Source: Gigantopelta aegis (taxonomy: Eukaryota; Mollusca; Gastropoda; Neomphalida; Peltospiridae). Taken from it: DNA of 64,000 nucleotides. Of the stretch, positions 1 through 12,200 are shown piece by piece; positions within the stretch are counted from its first letter, which is position 1, and each line of letters starts with the position of its first letter. The stretch covers positions 45,691,228 to 45,755,227 of the forward strand of contig NC_054706.1 of assembly GCF_016097555.1 (NCBI RefSeq). Direction: 5' to 3'. The translations under genes were made by a program, and so were the position numbers. Below the pieces are notes generated by a model that made no database searches, was not told the DNA's origin, and saw nothing but the letters and a program-made list of their open reading frames with translations.

Positions 1-107
1 AAGGGATCTTTTATATGCACCATGACACAGACAGGATTCCGAATACCACGGCCTTTGATATACCAGTGGTGGTGCACTGGTTGGGACGGGGAAAACCCCA
101 ATCAGAG
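1..107 (-). mobile_element. tRNA-derived SINE, fragment
   Basis: Reverse complement of the middle of the main SINE of this window: the block that reads on the other strand as a stretch ending in TGCATATAAAAGATCCCTT is present, together with the CAAAGGCCGTGGTAT block. The copy is cut by the window edge and lacks both head and tail here. Confidence 0.8.
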
Positions 108-294
108 ATTATAGTAAACAGAGATTGGGTTCACTAAATTATGTGATGCGATCGATTTTCTGTTTTTACGTAGGTAACCAATTGTTCGGTTACGTTAAAC
201 TATAATATTATGTGCGTAACCTAATCAGTTACTTCAAACTTGCATTGAAATTAGTTATCTTCTGAAGTTTGTAACTTTTAATTTGAAGGAACAA

Positions 295-568
295 AGGTTT
301 TATTTAACGACGTACTCAACACATTTTAATTACGGTTATATGGGAGTCGGGCATACAGTTAAGGGCCGTATAGATAATGAGAGAGAAAACCCGCTTCTAT
401 CACGTCATGTGCAACGTACTTGTGTTGTAATAACAGCACGGGATATTTTATATGCACCATCCGATAGACAGGAGAATACACACTATGGCATTTATTGCAC
501 CAGTTGTGCAGCATCGAGCTTGCATCAGGCGAGCCGCGAGCGCATTACCATAGGGCTATATTCCGCCT
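295..568 (-). mobile_element. tRNA-derived SINE, nearly full length, diverged
   Basis: On the minus strand it starts with a tRNA-like head (TATAGCCCTATGGTAATGCGC, A-box type), passes through the usual TGCATATAAAATATCCC block and ends with the AACCGTAATTAAAATGTGTT tail variant. The middle is diverged and lacks a clean B box, so this is an old copy. A 95-codon frame lies inside it but follows the SINE and is not a gene. Confidence 0.8.
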
Positions 569-570
569 AG

Positions 571-648
571 AGTGATAATATATTTGACATCCTATAGTCG
601 ATGATTAATTAATCAATGTGCTCTTGTGGTATCGTTAAACTTTAAATA
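571..648 (+). mobile_element. SINE 3' tail fragment
   Basis: Only the tail of the second tail type is present (TTTGACATCC, then GATGATTAATTAATCAATGT, then a TCGTTAAAC end). It directly abuts the preceding minus-strand copy, so the two insertions probably cut one another. Confidence 0.7.
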
Positions 649-800
649 AATTTTACGTCCCGCCCCATGTTAATTCGAGAACGTGTAACGCTTCACCACA
701 TAACCTTCTGGCGGTCTGTGTCAATATAAAGTTGCGTAACCGACACACGAACAGACGGATCACATGAATATATATGTGCAATAACTTTGTCTTTAACAAT

Positions 801-1043
801 GGGACGGGACGTAGCCCGGTGGTAAAGCGCTCTCTTGACGCGCGGTCGGTATGGGATCGAACCCCATCGGTGAGCCCACTGAGCTATTTCTCGTTCTAGC
901 CAGTGAAAAGACTGGTATATCAAAGGCCGTGATATGTGTTATCCTGGCTGTCGGATGGTGCATATAAAAGATCCCTTGCTACTAATCCAATAGCTGATGA
1001 TTAATAAATCAATGTGCTCTAGTGGTGTCATTAAGCAAAACAA
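801..1043 (+). mobile_element. tRNA-derived SINE, internal deletion
   Basis: It has a clear tRNA-like head with A box (GTAGCCCGGTGGTAAAGCGC) and B box (GGGATCGAACCCC), then the standard body to AAAGATCCCTTGCTACTAAT. It jumps straight to the tail AATAGCTGATGATTAATAAA, so about 60 bp of the body between them is missing. Confidence 0.88.
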
Positions 1044-1099
1044 AATTTATCTTTAACATATTTTTAAAATTTCATTAAAGAAATTCTTCCCATGACGCG

Positions 1100-1430
1100 C
1101 TATTTGTTGATTTTTTATTTATTATTTATTTATAATAATAATGTAAAAGAAGATAAGCAAAATTTCATCCAAGTGGCTTGTTGGCCCTAAAAAGGGACAT
1201 TTAAATGGGGTTGCTTTTGACAGTAAATTCAAATTAAACGCTTATAAAATTATTATTTTTTATATTAAATACATAAATAGCAACTGTGCGTCGAACTTAG
1301 TACCGGTAATCATTCTCTGGAATAAAGTCATAAGGGTGATAATTTTGGACAACGTGTTAATTGTTAAAGGGTGTTTTGGACAACGTGTAAATCGTTAAAG
1401 GGTGATAAGCCATGTAACGAAATTACACTT
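1100..1430. other. AT-rich spacer with a 34-bp direct duplication
   Basis: No gene is seen. At about 1342-1403 the phrase TTTTGGACAACGTGT followed by GTTAAAGGGTG occurs twice in tandem. The rest is AT-rich unique sequence. Confidence 0.5.
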
Positions 1431-1434
1431 TTAA

Positions 1435-1798
1435 AGGGACATACCCTAGTTTTAAAACATATTTCTTTTACTATTAGAGCCGTTTTTGATAACTGAAATC
1501 ATACTTTACTTAGATTTTATTGTTTAGATTATCCATTTCTGTACATCCGAACTATTTTTGGTCATGCTTGTGTTTTAATATCACAAAAGGCATTTCTCAT
1601 ATTTTTAAAAACGCACGTGCGTCTGAGAAGTAAAAACTATGGAGTCCAGTTATAGTCTATTTTTAGAGGGTATTTCACCATTTCAAAGTCACAGACTCGT
1701 GTTTCACTCAATTGTAACGTTATCCAAATGTGTTACAGGTTTGTAGATTACCTGAAGTTAGTGTTGATTTTCACGGATTGAAACTAGGGTATGTCCCT
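1435..1798. mobile_element. TTAA-flanked MITE, copy A (364 bp)
   Basis: Perfect 17-bp terminal inverted repeats AGGGACATACCCTAGTT are flanked on both sides by TTAA (1431-1434 and 1799-1802). Inside are phrases shared with copies at 15.4, 22.3 and 25.0 kb: an ACTATTAGAGCCGTTT block and a TATGGAGTCCAGTT block. It has no coding capacity. TTAA targets and short inverted ends point to a non-autonomous piggyBac-type element, which is inference because no transposase of that type lies in the window. Confidence 0.85.
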
Positions 1799-1803
1799 TT
1801 AAA

Positions 1804-2194
1804 CATGCTGTAGCCTATATAGGCTACCAGGGTAGAAATCGAACGACGTTTGAATCCCTTTGAAACACTTTTTTAAAAGGTATGCACTAAATGTTCAAAA
1901 ATACCAAACAACTCAAGTAAACACTAAATATTTTATTTCCCACACACAAGCACTGTCATTTCAACAAGAATCCGATACTTTGATATAGGTAGGCAAAAAC
2001 CACTAAAACAACCCAAACAAACAAACAAAAACCTCAACCCAACAACAACAAAAAAACCCACACAGCACCGCTCCCTGCCCGATTTCACCCTGCAACTTCC
2101 TTTCTTTCCCTTCTCTTCTTCCTTGTCTGTGATCCCTGTAATTCCTTCGAACCCTTTTTATGATTTTGATTGGTGACTTATTTTCACGCTATAT
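1804..2194 (-). other. 3' flank of the linker histone gene
   Basis: A low-complexity, CA- and A-rich spacer. On the minus strand it holds the likely 3' UTR of the linker histone gene; a possible polyadenylation hexamer (AATAAA on the minus strand) lies at 1932-1937. No histone-type 3' stem-loop was noticed. Confidence 0.35.
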
Positions 2195-3103
2195 TCAGAA
2201 GCAATCACCACCAGTTTCGTCTTTCTTGACTTTGTCTCTCTTGACTTTGTCTCTCTTGACCTCGTCTCTCTCACCCTTCCTTTTCGATGCCCTTTTTGAA
2301 TAGCCACTTTCCGATGCCCTTTTTGACAATCCACTTCTCGATGCACCTTTCTTGGCACATCGTGACGCACGACAGGATTGGCGTCGTGATCGGGAACGTC
2401 CTGACGGGCTTCTTTTAGATTTACATTGTGTTCGCGATTTACATCGTGATGTCTCACGTCTCTTTGGTGGACATCGCGATCTACATCGCGATTTACCTTT
2501 TGGTGCACTTCGACTACATCTAGACTGGCCACATCCGCTACGTCGTGAGCGACTTCCACCCGACCGGGATTTACTTTGGGATCCTCTGCTAGATCGAGTG
2601 CTTCTGCTGCTTGCAACTTTTTGCCCGTCGCCAGATCTACGGTCACCGCGACGGCCACCTGTACCGCATCCCCCACGTCTTGCACAACGAGGTTCGCTTT
2701 TATCAATGGCCTTAGCAGGACTGAGAGCGAGACGGAATTGGTCAGTGACTCCAGAGGATTTTGAACCTTTCGGTTGAATCAGAATTTCCTCATTCACTCC
2801 TTTTGTGAGGGCGTTCCTGATGTGCCATTTCAGCAGTGCTGTTGGAACATTTGCCATGCTGGTTGAGGCAATGTATTTCTGAATTGCCTGAGCAGATGCT
2901 CCCGGTTTGTCCTTGATGGCGTTGATGGCCTCTATTATTTTCATGATCATGGATGCTTTCTTTGGTATAGGTGTTTTATCACTAGTGGTCGATTCAAAAC
3001 CGTCATTTTGTGCACCTTGATCATCAACGGGTGTTTCGCATTTGGACTTCGAGTGAGAGGACTTGGACTGGGAAGCTTTAGACCCAGACCGATTGCGAGA
3101 CAT
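2195..3103 (-). CDS. Linker histone H1-like protein with Arg/Ser/Cys-rich tail (protamine-like, probable sperm nuclear basic protein)
   Basis: A single-exon frame of 302 residues. Residues 1-45 are a Ser/Lys/Arg-rich arm. Residues 46-128 read as a winged-helix H1/H5 globular domain: MIMKIIEAINAIKDKPGAS, then AIQKYIAS, LLKWHIRNALTKGV, and the closing QPKGSKSSG...FRLAL strand region. Residues 130-302 are a basic tail of SR, KR and SK repeats with 11 cysteines, ending in repeated KRDKV units. Linker histones bind nucleosome entry/exit DNA; in molluscs, H1-family protamine-like proteins (PL-I) package sperm DNA. Intronless structure fits a histone. I chose the ATG at 3101-3103; the open frame extends four codons further up but only to a TTG. 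A second minus-strand frame (2158-2706) overlaps the tail and is also open, but it lacks the globular domain. The H1 fold is well supported; the sperm role is inferred from the tail and promoter. Confidence 0.78.
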   Translation of the reverse strand: MSRNRSGSKASQSKSSHSKSKCETPVDDQGAQNDGFESTTSDKTPIPKKASMIMKIIEAINAIKDKPGASAQAIQKYIASTSMANVPTALLKWHIRNALTKGVNEEILIQPKGSKSSGVTDQFRLALSPAKAIDKSEPRCARRGGCGTGGRRGDRRSGDGQKVASSRSTRSSRGSQSKSRSGGSRSRRSGCGQSRCSRSAPKGKSRCRSRCPPKRRETSRCKSRTQCKSKRSPSGRSRSRRQSCRASRCAKKGASRSGLSKRASESGYSKRASKRKGERDEVKRDKVKRDKVKKDETGGDCF

Positions 3104-3155
3104 CTTCGTATTCAACAGTGCATGATTCGAGTGTTACAGCAAGGAGATAGATAGT

Positions 3156-3163
3156 TGACGTCA
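3156..3163 (-). promoter_or_regulatory. Perfect CRE upstream of linker histone gene
   Basis: Palindromic TGACGTCA lies 53 bp upstream of the chosen ATG. CREM/CREB-family factors bind such sites, and in vertebrates CRE sites drive many post-meiotic sperm genes, including protamine genes. Use in this animal is inferred. Confidence 0.5.
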
Positions 3164-3183
3164 TAGATTACGTGGCGTTAAGG

Positions 3184-3191
3184 CGACGTCA
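3184..3191 (-). promoter_or_regulatory. CRE-like site (ACGTCA half site)
   Basis: CGACGTCA, one mismatch from the palindrome, lies 21 bp beyond the perfect CRE. Paired CREs at this spacing strengthen the case for cAMP-response-type control of the gene. Confidence 0.4.
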
Positions 3192-3314
3192 CAAGAGCGA
3201 CCAACTTTCCGAAATTGATGCCAAATATCTGGAAATTCTTTTTTTTTTAAATCACTATATAGTTTTTCTTATTACATTCTTCAGTATCGGAATTAAATAG
3301 AGGATACTCCCCGA

Positions 3315-3410
3315 GTGTCTTGTGATATCATAATTTATCAGCGCGAGGCTTGCCGAGGATTTGTATACTTTTATCAACGAGTGCTGATAAATTATGATAT
3401 CACAAGACAC

Positions 3411-3458
<48 letters not shown>
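3315..3458. repeat. 28-bp perfect inverted repeat next to a 46-nt poly-G run
   Basis: The arms 3315-3342 and 3383-3410 are exact inverted copies (core TGATATCATAATTTATCA) around a 40-nt loop. Two bases after the right arm a pure G run occupies 3413-3458. The frames that read as polyglycine or polyproline here are artefacts of the run. Confidence 0.9.
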
Positions 3459-3459
<1 letters not shown>

Positions 3460-3687
3460 GTATTCTTTTTATCATCCATTATCATTATTTTTATTTGCGA
3501 CAGTTGTAAACAATGTCAGTAATGTGGGTTGAATGTCACTATTTTTGGCAGCGGTAGACTCGTTGTTAACTAGCAGAACGGCAGTGGCGTGACATCACTA
3601 ATGATAGGTTTAGCGCTAAAACAAACAGTGACGTAACAAAATATTGTCTTGTGATTAAATTTTGACCAATCAAAATTATAAGAACCT

Positions 3688-3750
3688 ATATCTCCTGCGG
3701 AGAATATCGCAGGAGATATCACAAATTGTAGTGCCAGCGATATCTCCTAC
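3688..3750. repeat. Short palindrome around GATATCTCCTGC
   Basis: TATCTCCTGCG and its exact inverse lie 8 bp apart, and a third unit, GCGATATCTCCT, follows at 3738. This could be a small cruciform or a remnant of a foldback element; no gene is seen. Confidence 0.5.
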
Positions 3751-4116
3751 AAAAGCCTTTAATGGATGATAAATATCTGTATTTCTCATTTTAACCTGAA
3801 CTCGGTTTTGTCTACAGATTGTTGTGCCATTACTTACTAAGGCGTTTCTATTGGCTGCATAGAAGACGTTTAAATTTATTTTGAAACTGGTTTTCAAGAT
3901 ATTAAATATATATGGGTTATCAGATAAAGTCCCAAATTTAGGTTTTTACTTTAAAAAATAACAATTCACTATTTGTTTTTAATTATTGGATGACTTGATA
4001 GAATAAATACCAAGAGATCATATTATGTCAGTGCACTTTTCTTCACTCACAAAAAAAATAAAAAATAATAATAATAATAATAAATGACCTAGTCGAAGCT
4101 AGGTCACCCGCTTATT

Positions 4117-4480
4117 TTGTCAGTACCGTAACATGATGGTAAAGTAATCACAAATTAATAATAAAACATACATCATCAAAACGTGTTATCCCTAACTAAA
4201 TTTGAAAGGTTTGCCACAAGTTGAGCTTCTTGTTTGTTTTTCTAATGGCTTTAAATAATAAATAATTAATTTAAAGTGACACTTTTTTTTAAACAACGTG
4301 CAAAATTAATACTTTAAAAGAAAAATCTTGAAGTAGTTGCGATGCAGTAGAAAATGTTCACCGTTGATTAAAGTATTTCATTTGAAACGAGATGTTGCAA
4401 CAATATTTTATGAAATAAAATGACATGAATGATTTTATTCCCTGTTGCGGTACTGACTTACATGTTACGGTACTGACAAA
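4117..4480. mobile_element. Element bounded by inverted GTTACGGTACTGAC phrases
   Basis: The left end reads TTGTCAGTACCGTAACATG. The right end carries the inverse (CATGTTACGGTACTGACAAA) preceded by a second, slightly altered phrase (GTTGCGGTACTGAC). Between them is AT-rich non-coding DNA. The same phrase recurs at 7.85-8.05 kb, so this is a dispersed family. Confidence 0.55.
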
Positions 4481-4748
4481 CATCACTTTCTTTCTTAAAG
4501 GTAAAAAGACGAAATTTGTAAAATGAAATTGGAATACTGTGCAGATTAATTCCTGAACCAAACAACAGCAAAATAAGTAAACAAACAAATTTATTAGGCA
4601 GTTCCATTCGTTTAAAAATATTTTTAACACTATTCCCCCATCCCCCATCCGCTGTAAACATGCCTACCTGTACAATGCATGTCCCATGTAGGGCGATCCG
4701 CGAACATATTTACCTCACATACACATGTGTAGTCAAAGTTAACTAAGG

Positions 4749-5118
4749 TTGCGATGTAACCCAGTGGTAAAAAGCGCTCACCTCATGCGCGGTCGGCCTA
4801 GGATCGATTCCCGTCAGTGTGCCCATTAGGCTATTTCTCGTTCAAGCCAGTGCTCCACAACTTGTGTAACAAAGGCCACTGTATGTACTATCATGTCAGT
4901 GGGGTCATGCTTATAACAGATCCTTAGCCAGTCTGTATGTTTTGTGTGCTGGGGTGGCATTAAATCCATCCATTCATTTCATTCATTCATTCATTCATTC
5001 ATTCATACATAAAAGATCCCTTGCTGCTAATCGGAAAAGGTCACCCTTCGTATAGCGACGAACAGCGGGTTTCCTCTTTCATTATCTCTGTGGTCCTTAA
5101 CCATATGTCCGACGCCAT
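4749..5118 (+). mobile_element. tRNA-derived SINE interrupted by a LINE 3' end
   Basis: The head carries A box GTAACCCAGTGG and B box GGATCGATTCCC, and the tail variant includes the GTGGTCCTTAACCATATGTC block. The body is broken inside the AAAGATCC block by the insertion at 4926-5004 and resumes with a repeat of that block. Confidence 0.85.
4926..5004 (+). mobile_element. Short LINE 3' end with (CATT)n tail inside the SINE
   Basis: The insert contains GTGTGCTGGGGTGGCATTAA followed by ATTC repeats. The SINE bases ATAACAGATCC before it and ATAAAAGATCC after it are near-identical and look like the target-site duplication left by target-primed reverse transcription. Confidence 0.65.
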
Positions 5119-5234
5119 AAGTCTAACTCCACGATGTAAAAGTCAGTTTGAATATCCTACGGTACCCTATTTCACCACCCAGTCGATGCCAAAGAGGTAA
5201 TGCACTTAAATTAATTGAGTTATTGCGTGTTGGC

Positions 5235-7810
<2,576 letters not shown>

Positions 7811-7848
7811 ATTTTATTGTACCCATGTCAGTCATTAAGTAATAATGT

Positions 7849-8050
7849 GTCAGACGGTACTGACGTTACGGTACTGACTACATTTTACAGAAATGACACT
7901 ATTTACTTAAAATGCATAGCTGTATGCAATGTTTCATGGTGCCATAGCCAATACGCTATTCCTTTTTGCATAGTTATATGGTCATTTAACTGCCAAACTA
8001 ACAGAACCCATTCCCCATTGCGAATCTGCGTTACGGTACTGGCGTTGAAT
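7849..8050. mobile_element. Second element carrying the GTTACGGTACTGAC phrase
   Basis: Two tandem phrases (ACGGTACTGAC, GTTACGGTACTGAC) lie at 7855-7880 and another (GTTACGGTACTGGC) at about 8030-8043. It is the same motif as the 4.1 kb element, but the ends are less clear. Confidence 0.4.
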
Positions 8051-8241
8051 AAACATACCAATTCCACCTTTAGTAATCACACGAGCGATTTTACATATCG
8101 AAGGTAGCCCTGACAATATATTGCTTCCCCCTATACAGGCGACATGCTACAAATGTGATAGCATTAGCATAAAAAAGTTCATAATCAGCGAACTTGAGAA
8201 ACAATATCTTGTGTAGAATAATGACTTAATATTGTAAGTTA

Positions 8242-8473
8242 GGGACGGTCCATAAATGTCAATGGTTTTCATAATCCTAACAATGTTAGGATTGGGTTTG
8301 ACCCCCTCTCCCCTAATCCTAACATAAAAACATTGATATAATGTGTACGAAACATTGACCTTCGATGGACCGATGTTTTACCTGAAAAGCAATCCGAACA
8401 TGGCTTTCACCCCCTCTCGCCCTTCCGAACATTGTTCGGATTGTGAAGCACATCGATATTTATGGACCGTCCC
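8242..8473. mobile_element. Harbinger-like MITE (232 bp)
   Basis: Ends GGGACGGTCCATAAAT and its inverse are perfect 16-bp inverted repeats. Each side is flanked by TTA (8239-8241, 8474-8476), the 3-bp duplication typical of PIF/Harbinger elements. Internal palindromes (AATCCTAACAATGTTAGGAT and a CCGAACATTGTTCGG block) give it strong secondary structure. It is non-coding. Confidence 0.75.
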
Positions 8474-8959
8474 TTACTATTTAATACAAATCATGAGAAT
8501 CTTGTGAGTATTATCGCAAAATGTATCTCACAAGTCGTTTAAAAACGTATCCTACTCACTTTCGTAAGATAAATGATATCCATCTATTCTCTATTTATTC
8601 CATGTATAAATATGGACCACAATACGTGGCACAGTTCAATGAATAAACTGATTTAAATTGATTTATTTATTTTAAGTGCACGTTTACGATGAAAAAAAAC
8701 AAAAAAAACAAACGTTTTCATTCATTGGTGTTTAAGATTACCAGTTAAAACTTTCAACTAGTGTTGTTGTGTTTCCCAACTGAGTTTGTTTCTTAGTACT
8801 TAACAGCATTAAAGCAGGTAAAATAACGGTTTGTAACTTTGTGGGGGTAATATACGCCATTTAGAGTTATGTACCTTTAAACGTATTTTAGGTATTTTAC
8901 TCCATTCGGTAATATTCGAAAAAAATTCGGGCATCCTCGCCCATTGTTAAAACAGGCCG

Positions 8960-9165
8960 GGAACTCCCGAATGTCTCTATTTGCATAACGAACATATCCG
9001 AATATTTCCGAATATTAATACACCTTGTAAACTAACCAATCCTTGTTGTTGTTACATTTATCATCGTCAGCAATTAATGGCTGCCACTGTTTTGATTTTG
9101 TGGCGAAAACAGTGGTCAACACGGATTATCTCTACAGTGGGGTTTCTCAGGGCTTTTCTGGCCTC
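8960..9165 (+). promoter_or_regulatory. WIPI2: Probable WIPI2 promoter and 5' UTR
   Basis: It lies directly upstream of the WIPI2 start codon. An octamer ATTTGCAT (8979-8986) and a CCAAT box (9036-9040) are present, with no good TATA box. The transcription start is not determinable by eye. If the 5' UTR begins before 9077, it includes a 30-codon upstream frame. Confidence 0.4.
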
Positions 9166-9169
9166 ATGA
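9077..9169 (+). other. Upstream ORF overlapping the WIPI2 start codon
   Basis: An ATG at 9077 opens a 30-codon frame (MAATVLILWRK...) whose TGA stop shares bases with the WIPI2 ATG in an ATGA overlap. The main ATG has a poor context (pyrimidine at -3), so reinitiation or leaky scanning may set WIPI2 output. Depends on the unmapped 5' end of the mRNA. Confidence 0.35.
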
Positions 9170-9236
9170 ACCTTGCAAGTCAAGCTGGGGAGCAGCAGTC
9201 AAACCTGTTGTTTGTAAATTTTAACCAGGATTGCTC
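9166..9236 (+). CDS. WIPI2: WIPI2 coding exon 1
   Basis: Encodes [11 protein letters not shown]...FNQDC and ends phase 2 at CTC|GTAAGT. Intron 1 (7.7 kb) holds LINE ends, SINEs, MITEs and the phrase-array elements. Confidence 0.95.
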
Positions 9237-12200
9237 GTAAGTCCAGATTTCACCCAACAAATTTAACGCGATTTTTCCAATTTTTCATTTTTTGATGAAA
9301 TACTTTGAACGTGATTTGTCAAAATATGAAAGGTTGCATTAACGTACTAATTGGAAAGTTGATTTGGTTTTTTTAAACCGAAAAGCTGTTATGTCAGTAA
9401 AACTTTCAATTGATATGCTATATAAACCAAAAATATTTTTCTAAAATAGTATTTTTTTATTATTATTTGGTGAGTAATAATAATATTTAGCACAGTGACA
9501 CAACCAGTAATGCACCAAAACATAACCGTTACACTTGGTAACAGGTTGTTTCGCCGTTATTACTAGTTCACCCAAGTTGTTTGAACAGTGTCGAATCGTA
9601 CCTCTAACCGAGTCGTTTTGCCCCATGTTTCATTTCGCCCTAATTTTTATTGTGAATAAAGTACATTTATTCATTGATTCAGTATCCCACACATTGTGAT
9701 CTATATTCCGTGTTTATATTTACAAATAAAAATAATGTTATAATTTTGTTTATTTCCAATATCATTAACTCAAGCCATATACACAAAATATGTACATGCC
9801 TTAGATAATAAACAAACAATGTATTCACATTAATTTATGAAGTCACACTGCATACTACTAATGTGCTGTAGTTTCTTATTAAATATACCACATACTCAGC
9901 TGAGGTTCAAACGCTACTTAAGTACAGTATGTTGATTTCGCTCAGCATCAGCTGACAGAAAGTAAATAGCTGATAAGGCATTAATATCCAAAGACAGAAA
10001 ATTATCTAACATTTGGTAATGAATAATGAATAAACAGAAGATAAAAGACTTCAAAACTATAATAAATATATTTATTGGGAGGGGGAGGGGTGAAACGACT
10101 CTGTATGAATGAGATTTAGGTCTCACCAACCCTGGGTGAATATGACTAAGGGCAAAACAACACAGGGTTCGAAATGGTTTTAGGGTGAAACGACCTGGAA
10201 TCGTCAGACTGTTAATTCTGTTGATAACTTTATAGTTGTGTACCATCCATGTTAAGAGAATAATGTTTGCTAGTCAATTCGTACCCAGGTCATTTCATAC
10301 CATAGTCAGTTTGTACCTAATTTGGTTGTTTCATACCCTGGTCATTTCGTACCATTGTAAAAAGTAATTTTGTATCATAGTCATTTTGTATCTTGGTCAT
10401 TTCATACCATTACTAAAAGTCATTTCGTACCATTACAAAAGTTTGTAATGACAGACGTAATATCACCCTGGTAGTGTTTTTTTTTTCTTCAAAATAACAT
10501 TACATTACATACCTCTATAAAATACAAACACCACCTGCAACTGAATAAAAATAATAATAAAGATGCAAATAAATAATATCCTGCCATTTCATACCATCAA
10601 GTGGTATCTGGAAAATGGTTCATATTAATTTATTATTATCATAATTATTAAAACAAATATAAAAAAGCATAATTTGGGTTAATGATGACTTGTTAAAGTA
10701 GATACACTGCTTCCCTTCCTAGACATATTTTTCCCACATAGGTCAACCCCTGCAATTGCCCACAGCAGTCGGCAATGCCATGGAGATTGCCGCAGAGTTT
10801 TTCATTCTCTGCTACATGTTTTTTGCCGTAGACTATATATTGGATTTTTTTTTCAAGATGTATTTTTTCCTTATTGTTAAAAATAAAAGATACTTTGCGA
10901 ACTGAAAACAGATAGTAAATATTAAAATGTTCAATAACTGCACCGTTATTACTAAGTCATTCGCATATTAACTGTACTGTAATAAATCTTAGAGCATTTT
11001 GGCAAACAAAACAAATAAAAAATCAGCATTCAAATTTACTTACAATCAAGAGTTGCAAACATGTTAACAGTAAATTTTACCTGGGAAATGCTGTGGACAC
11101 TATTTTACCATGGCAAATTATTTGCCGTGGTAATTTTCGTAATTGCAAGGGTTTTAGTTATATGCAAGTAATCTGTTCACTTACTATATACTGGTATGAA
11201 ATGACTAGGGTATAATATGACCAGGGTACAAAATGACTTTTCACAATAGTACTAAATGACTAGGGTACAAAATGACCAGGTAGTATGGTACGAAATGACT
11301 GGTACGAAGTGACTATGATTCAGAATAATATATTTGATAAGATTGTCAGTTGAATAATAAAAACAATAAAAGGCAATCCAGCCCATGAAATAAGCATAAT
11401 CGATTAGGTTATTAAGGGCTAGCTCTGGCACTTGCCAAATTCGGCAGTTGTGATTTTCAAACCCAATAGGCAAAATTTATTTTAATTCGGCAAAATAATT
11501 TATAAATAATTGATATTTTCACAGAAAATAACTGGGTTTTTGCAATTTTTAAAGTTTAGTACAGTGCTCTTGCTGGGTGAAAATTATCTAATTCTGGCTG
11601 CTCCATTTAAGCGTGGTGGCATTTTGCACTTCAATACATTTGTACCAACAGTATCCAAATAATTAGTTTTTTTAAATTGTATCTTTTATGTTCAAGAATT
11701 AATAAAAAAAAGTATGTCCTTTTATAAATATACAATTATTATTCACTCATATTACTTTTCATGTCTGCAGTTAATTAGTATTTATTAAAGAACTTTATTC
11801 AGCCTCTCCAGAGTCCAGGGTTTCTGCCAGAAAGAAATGTTTGGGTATATGGCGCTGTTAAATTGAATATTTACAATGTGTGTGCTGAATGCATTAATAG
11901 AGGTTATGGGAGCCTCCCCCAGAAAGAAAATAGTTTAGGGTTAGGGTTAAGAAAATCATACATTAATGATAAGAGTCATTAATTTTGTCAAAAGGTCAAC
12001 TTAAATAAAATAAAATCTGCAAAACAAATTGGGTATGGCGCCATACCCGGTTTACCCTCTTGCAGAAACCCTGCCCTCCCCCACCATTACCAAATGTTAA
12101 TTGTGAATCAATTATTTCAGTGCTGTTCACATCATTGTACAATTCTTAAAATTTTAAGAGTATCTGCATGTACTAGAAAAGTTTGTTTGTTTTGTTTAAC

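Noticed and set aside
801-860. tRNA gene
   Set aside because: A and B boxes are good but the sequence belongs to a SINE present in about two dozen copies and does not fold as a complete tRNA.
2352-2777. Plus-strand 141-codon Arg/Leu/Asp-rich frame
   Set aside because: It is the antisense of the repetitive linker histone tail; no independent support.
3255-3509. Frames with polyglycine or polyproline
   Set aside because: They arise only from the 46-nt G run.
9914-10246. Minus-strand 110-codon frame
   Set aside because: It lies across the phrase-array element and has no domain resemblance.
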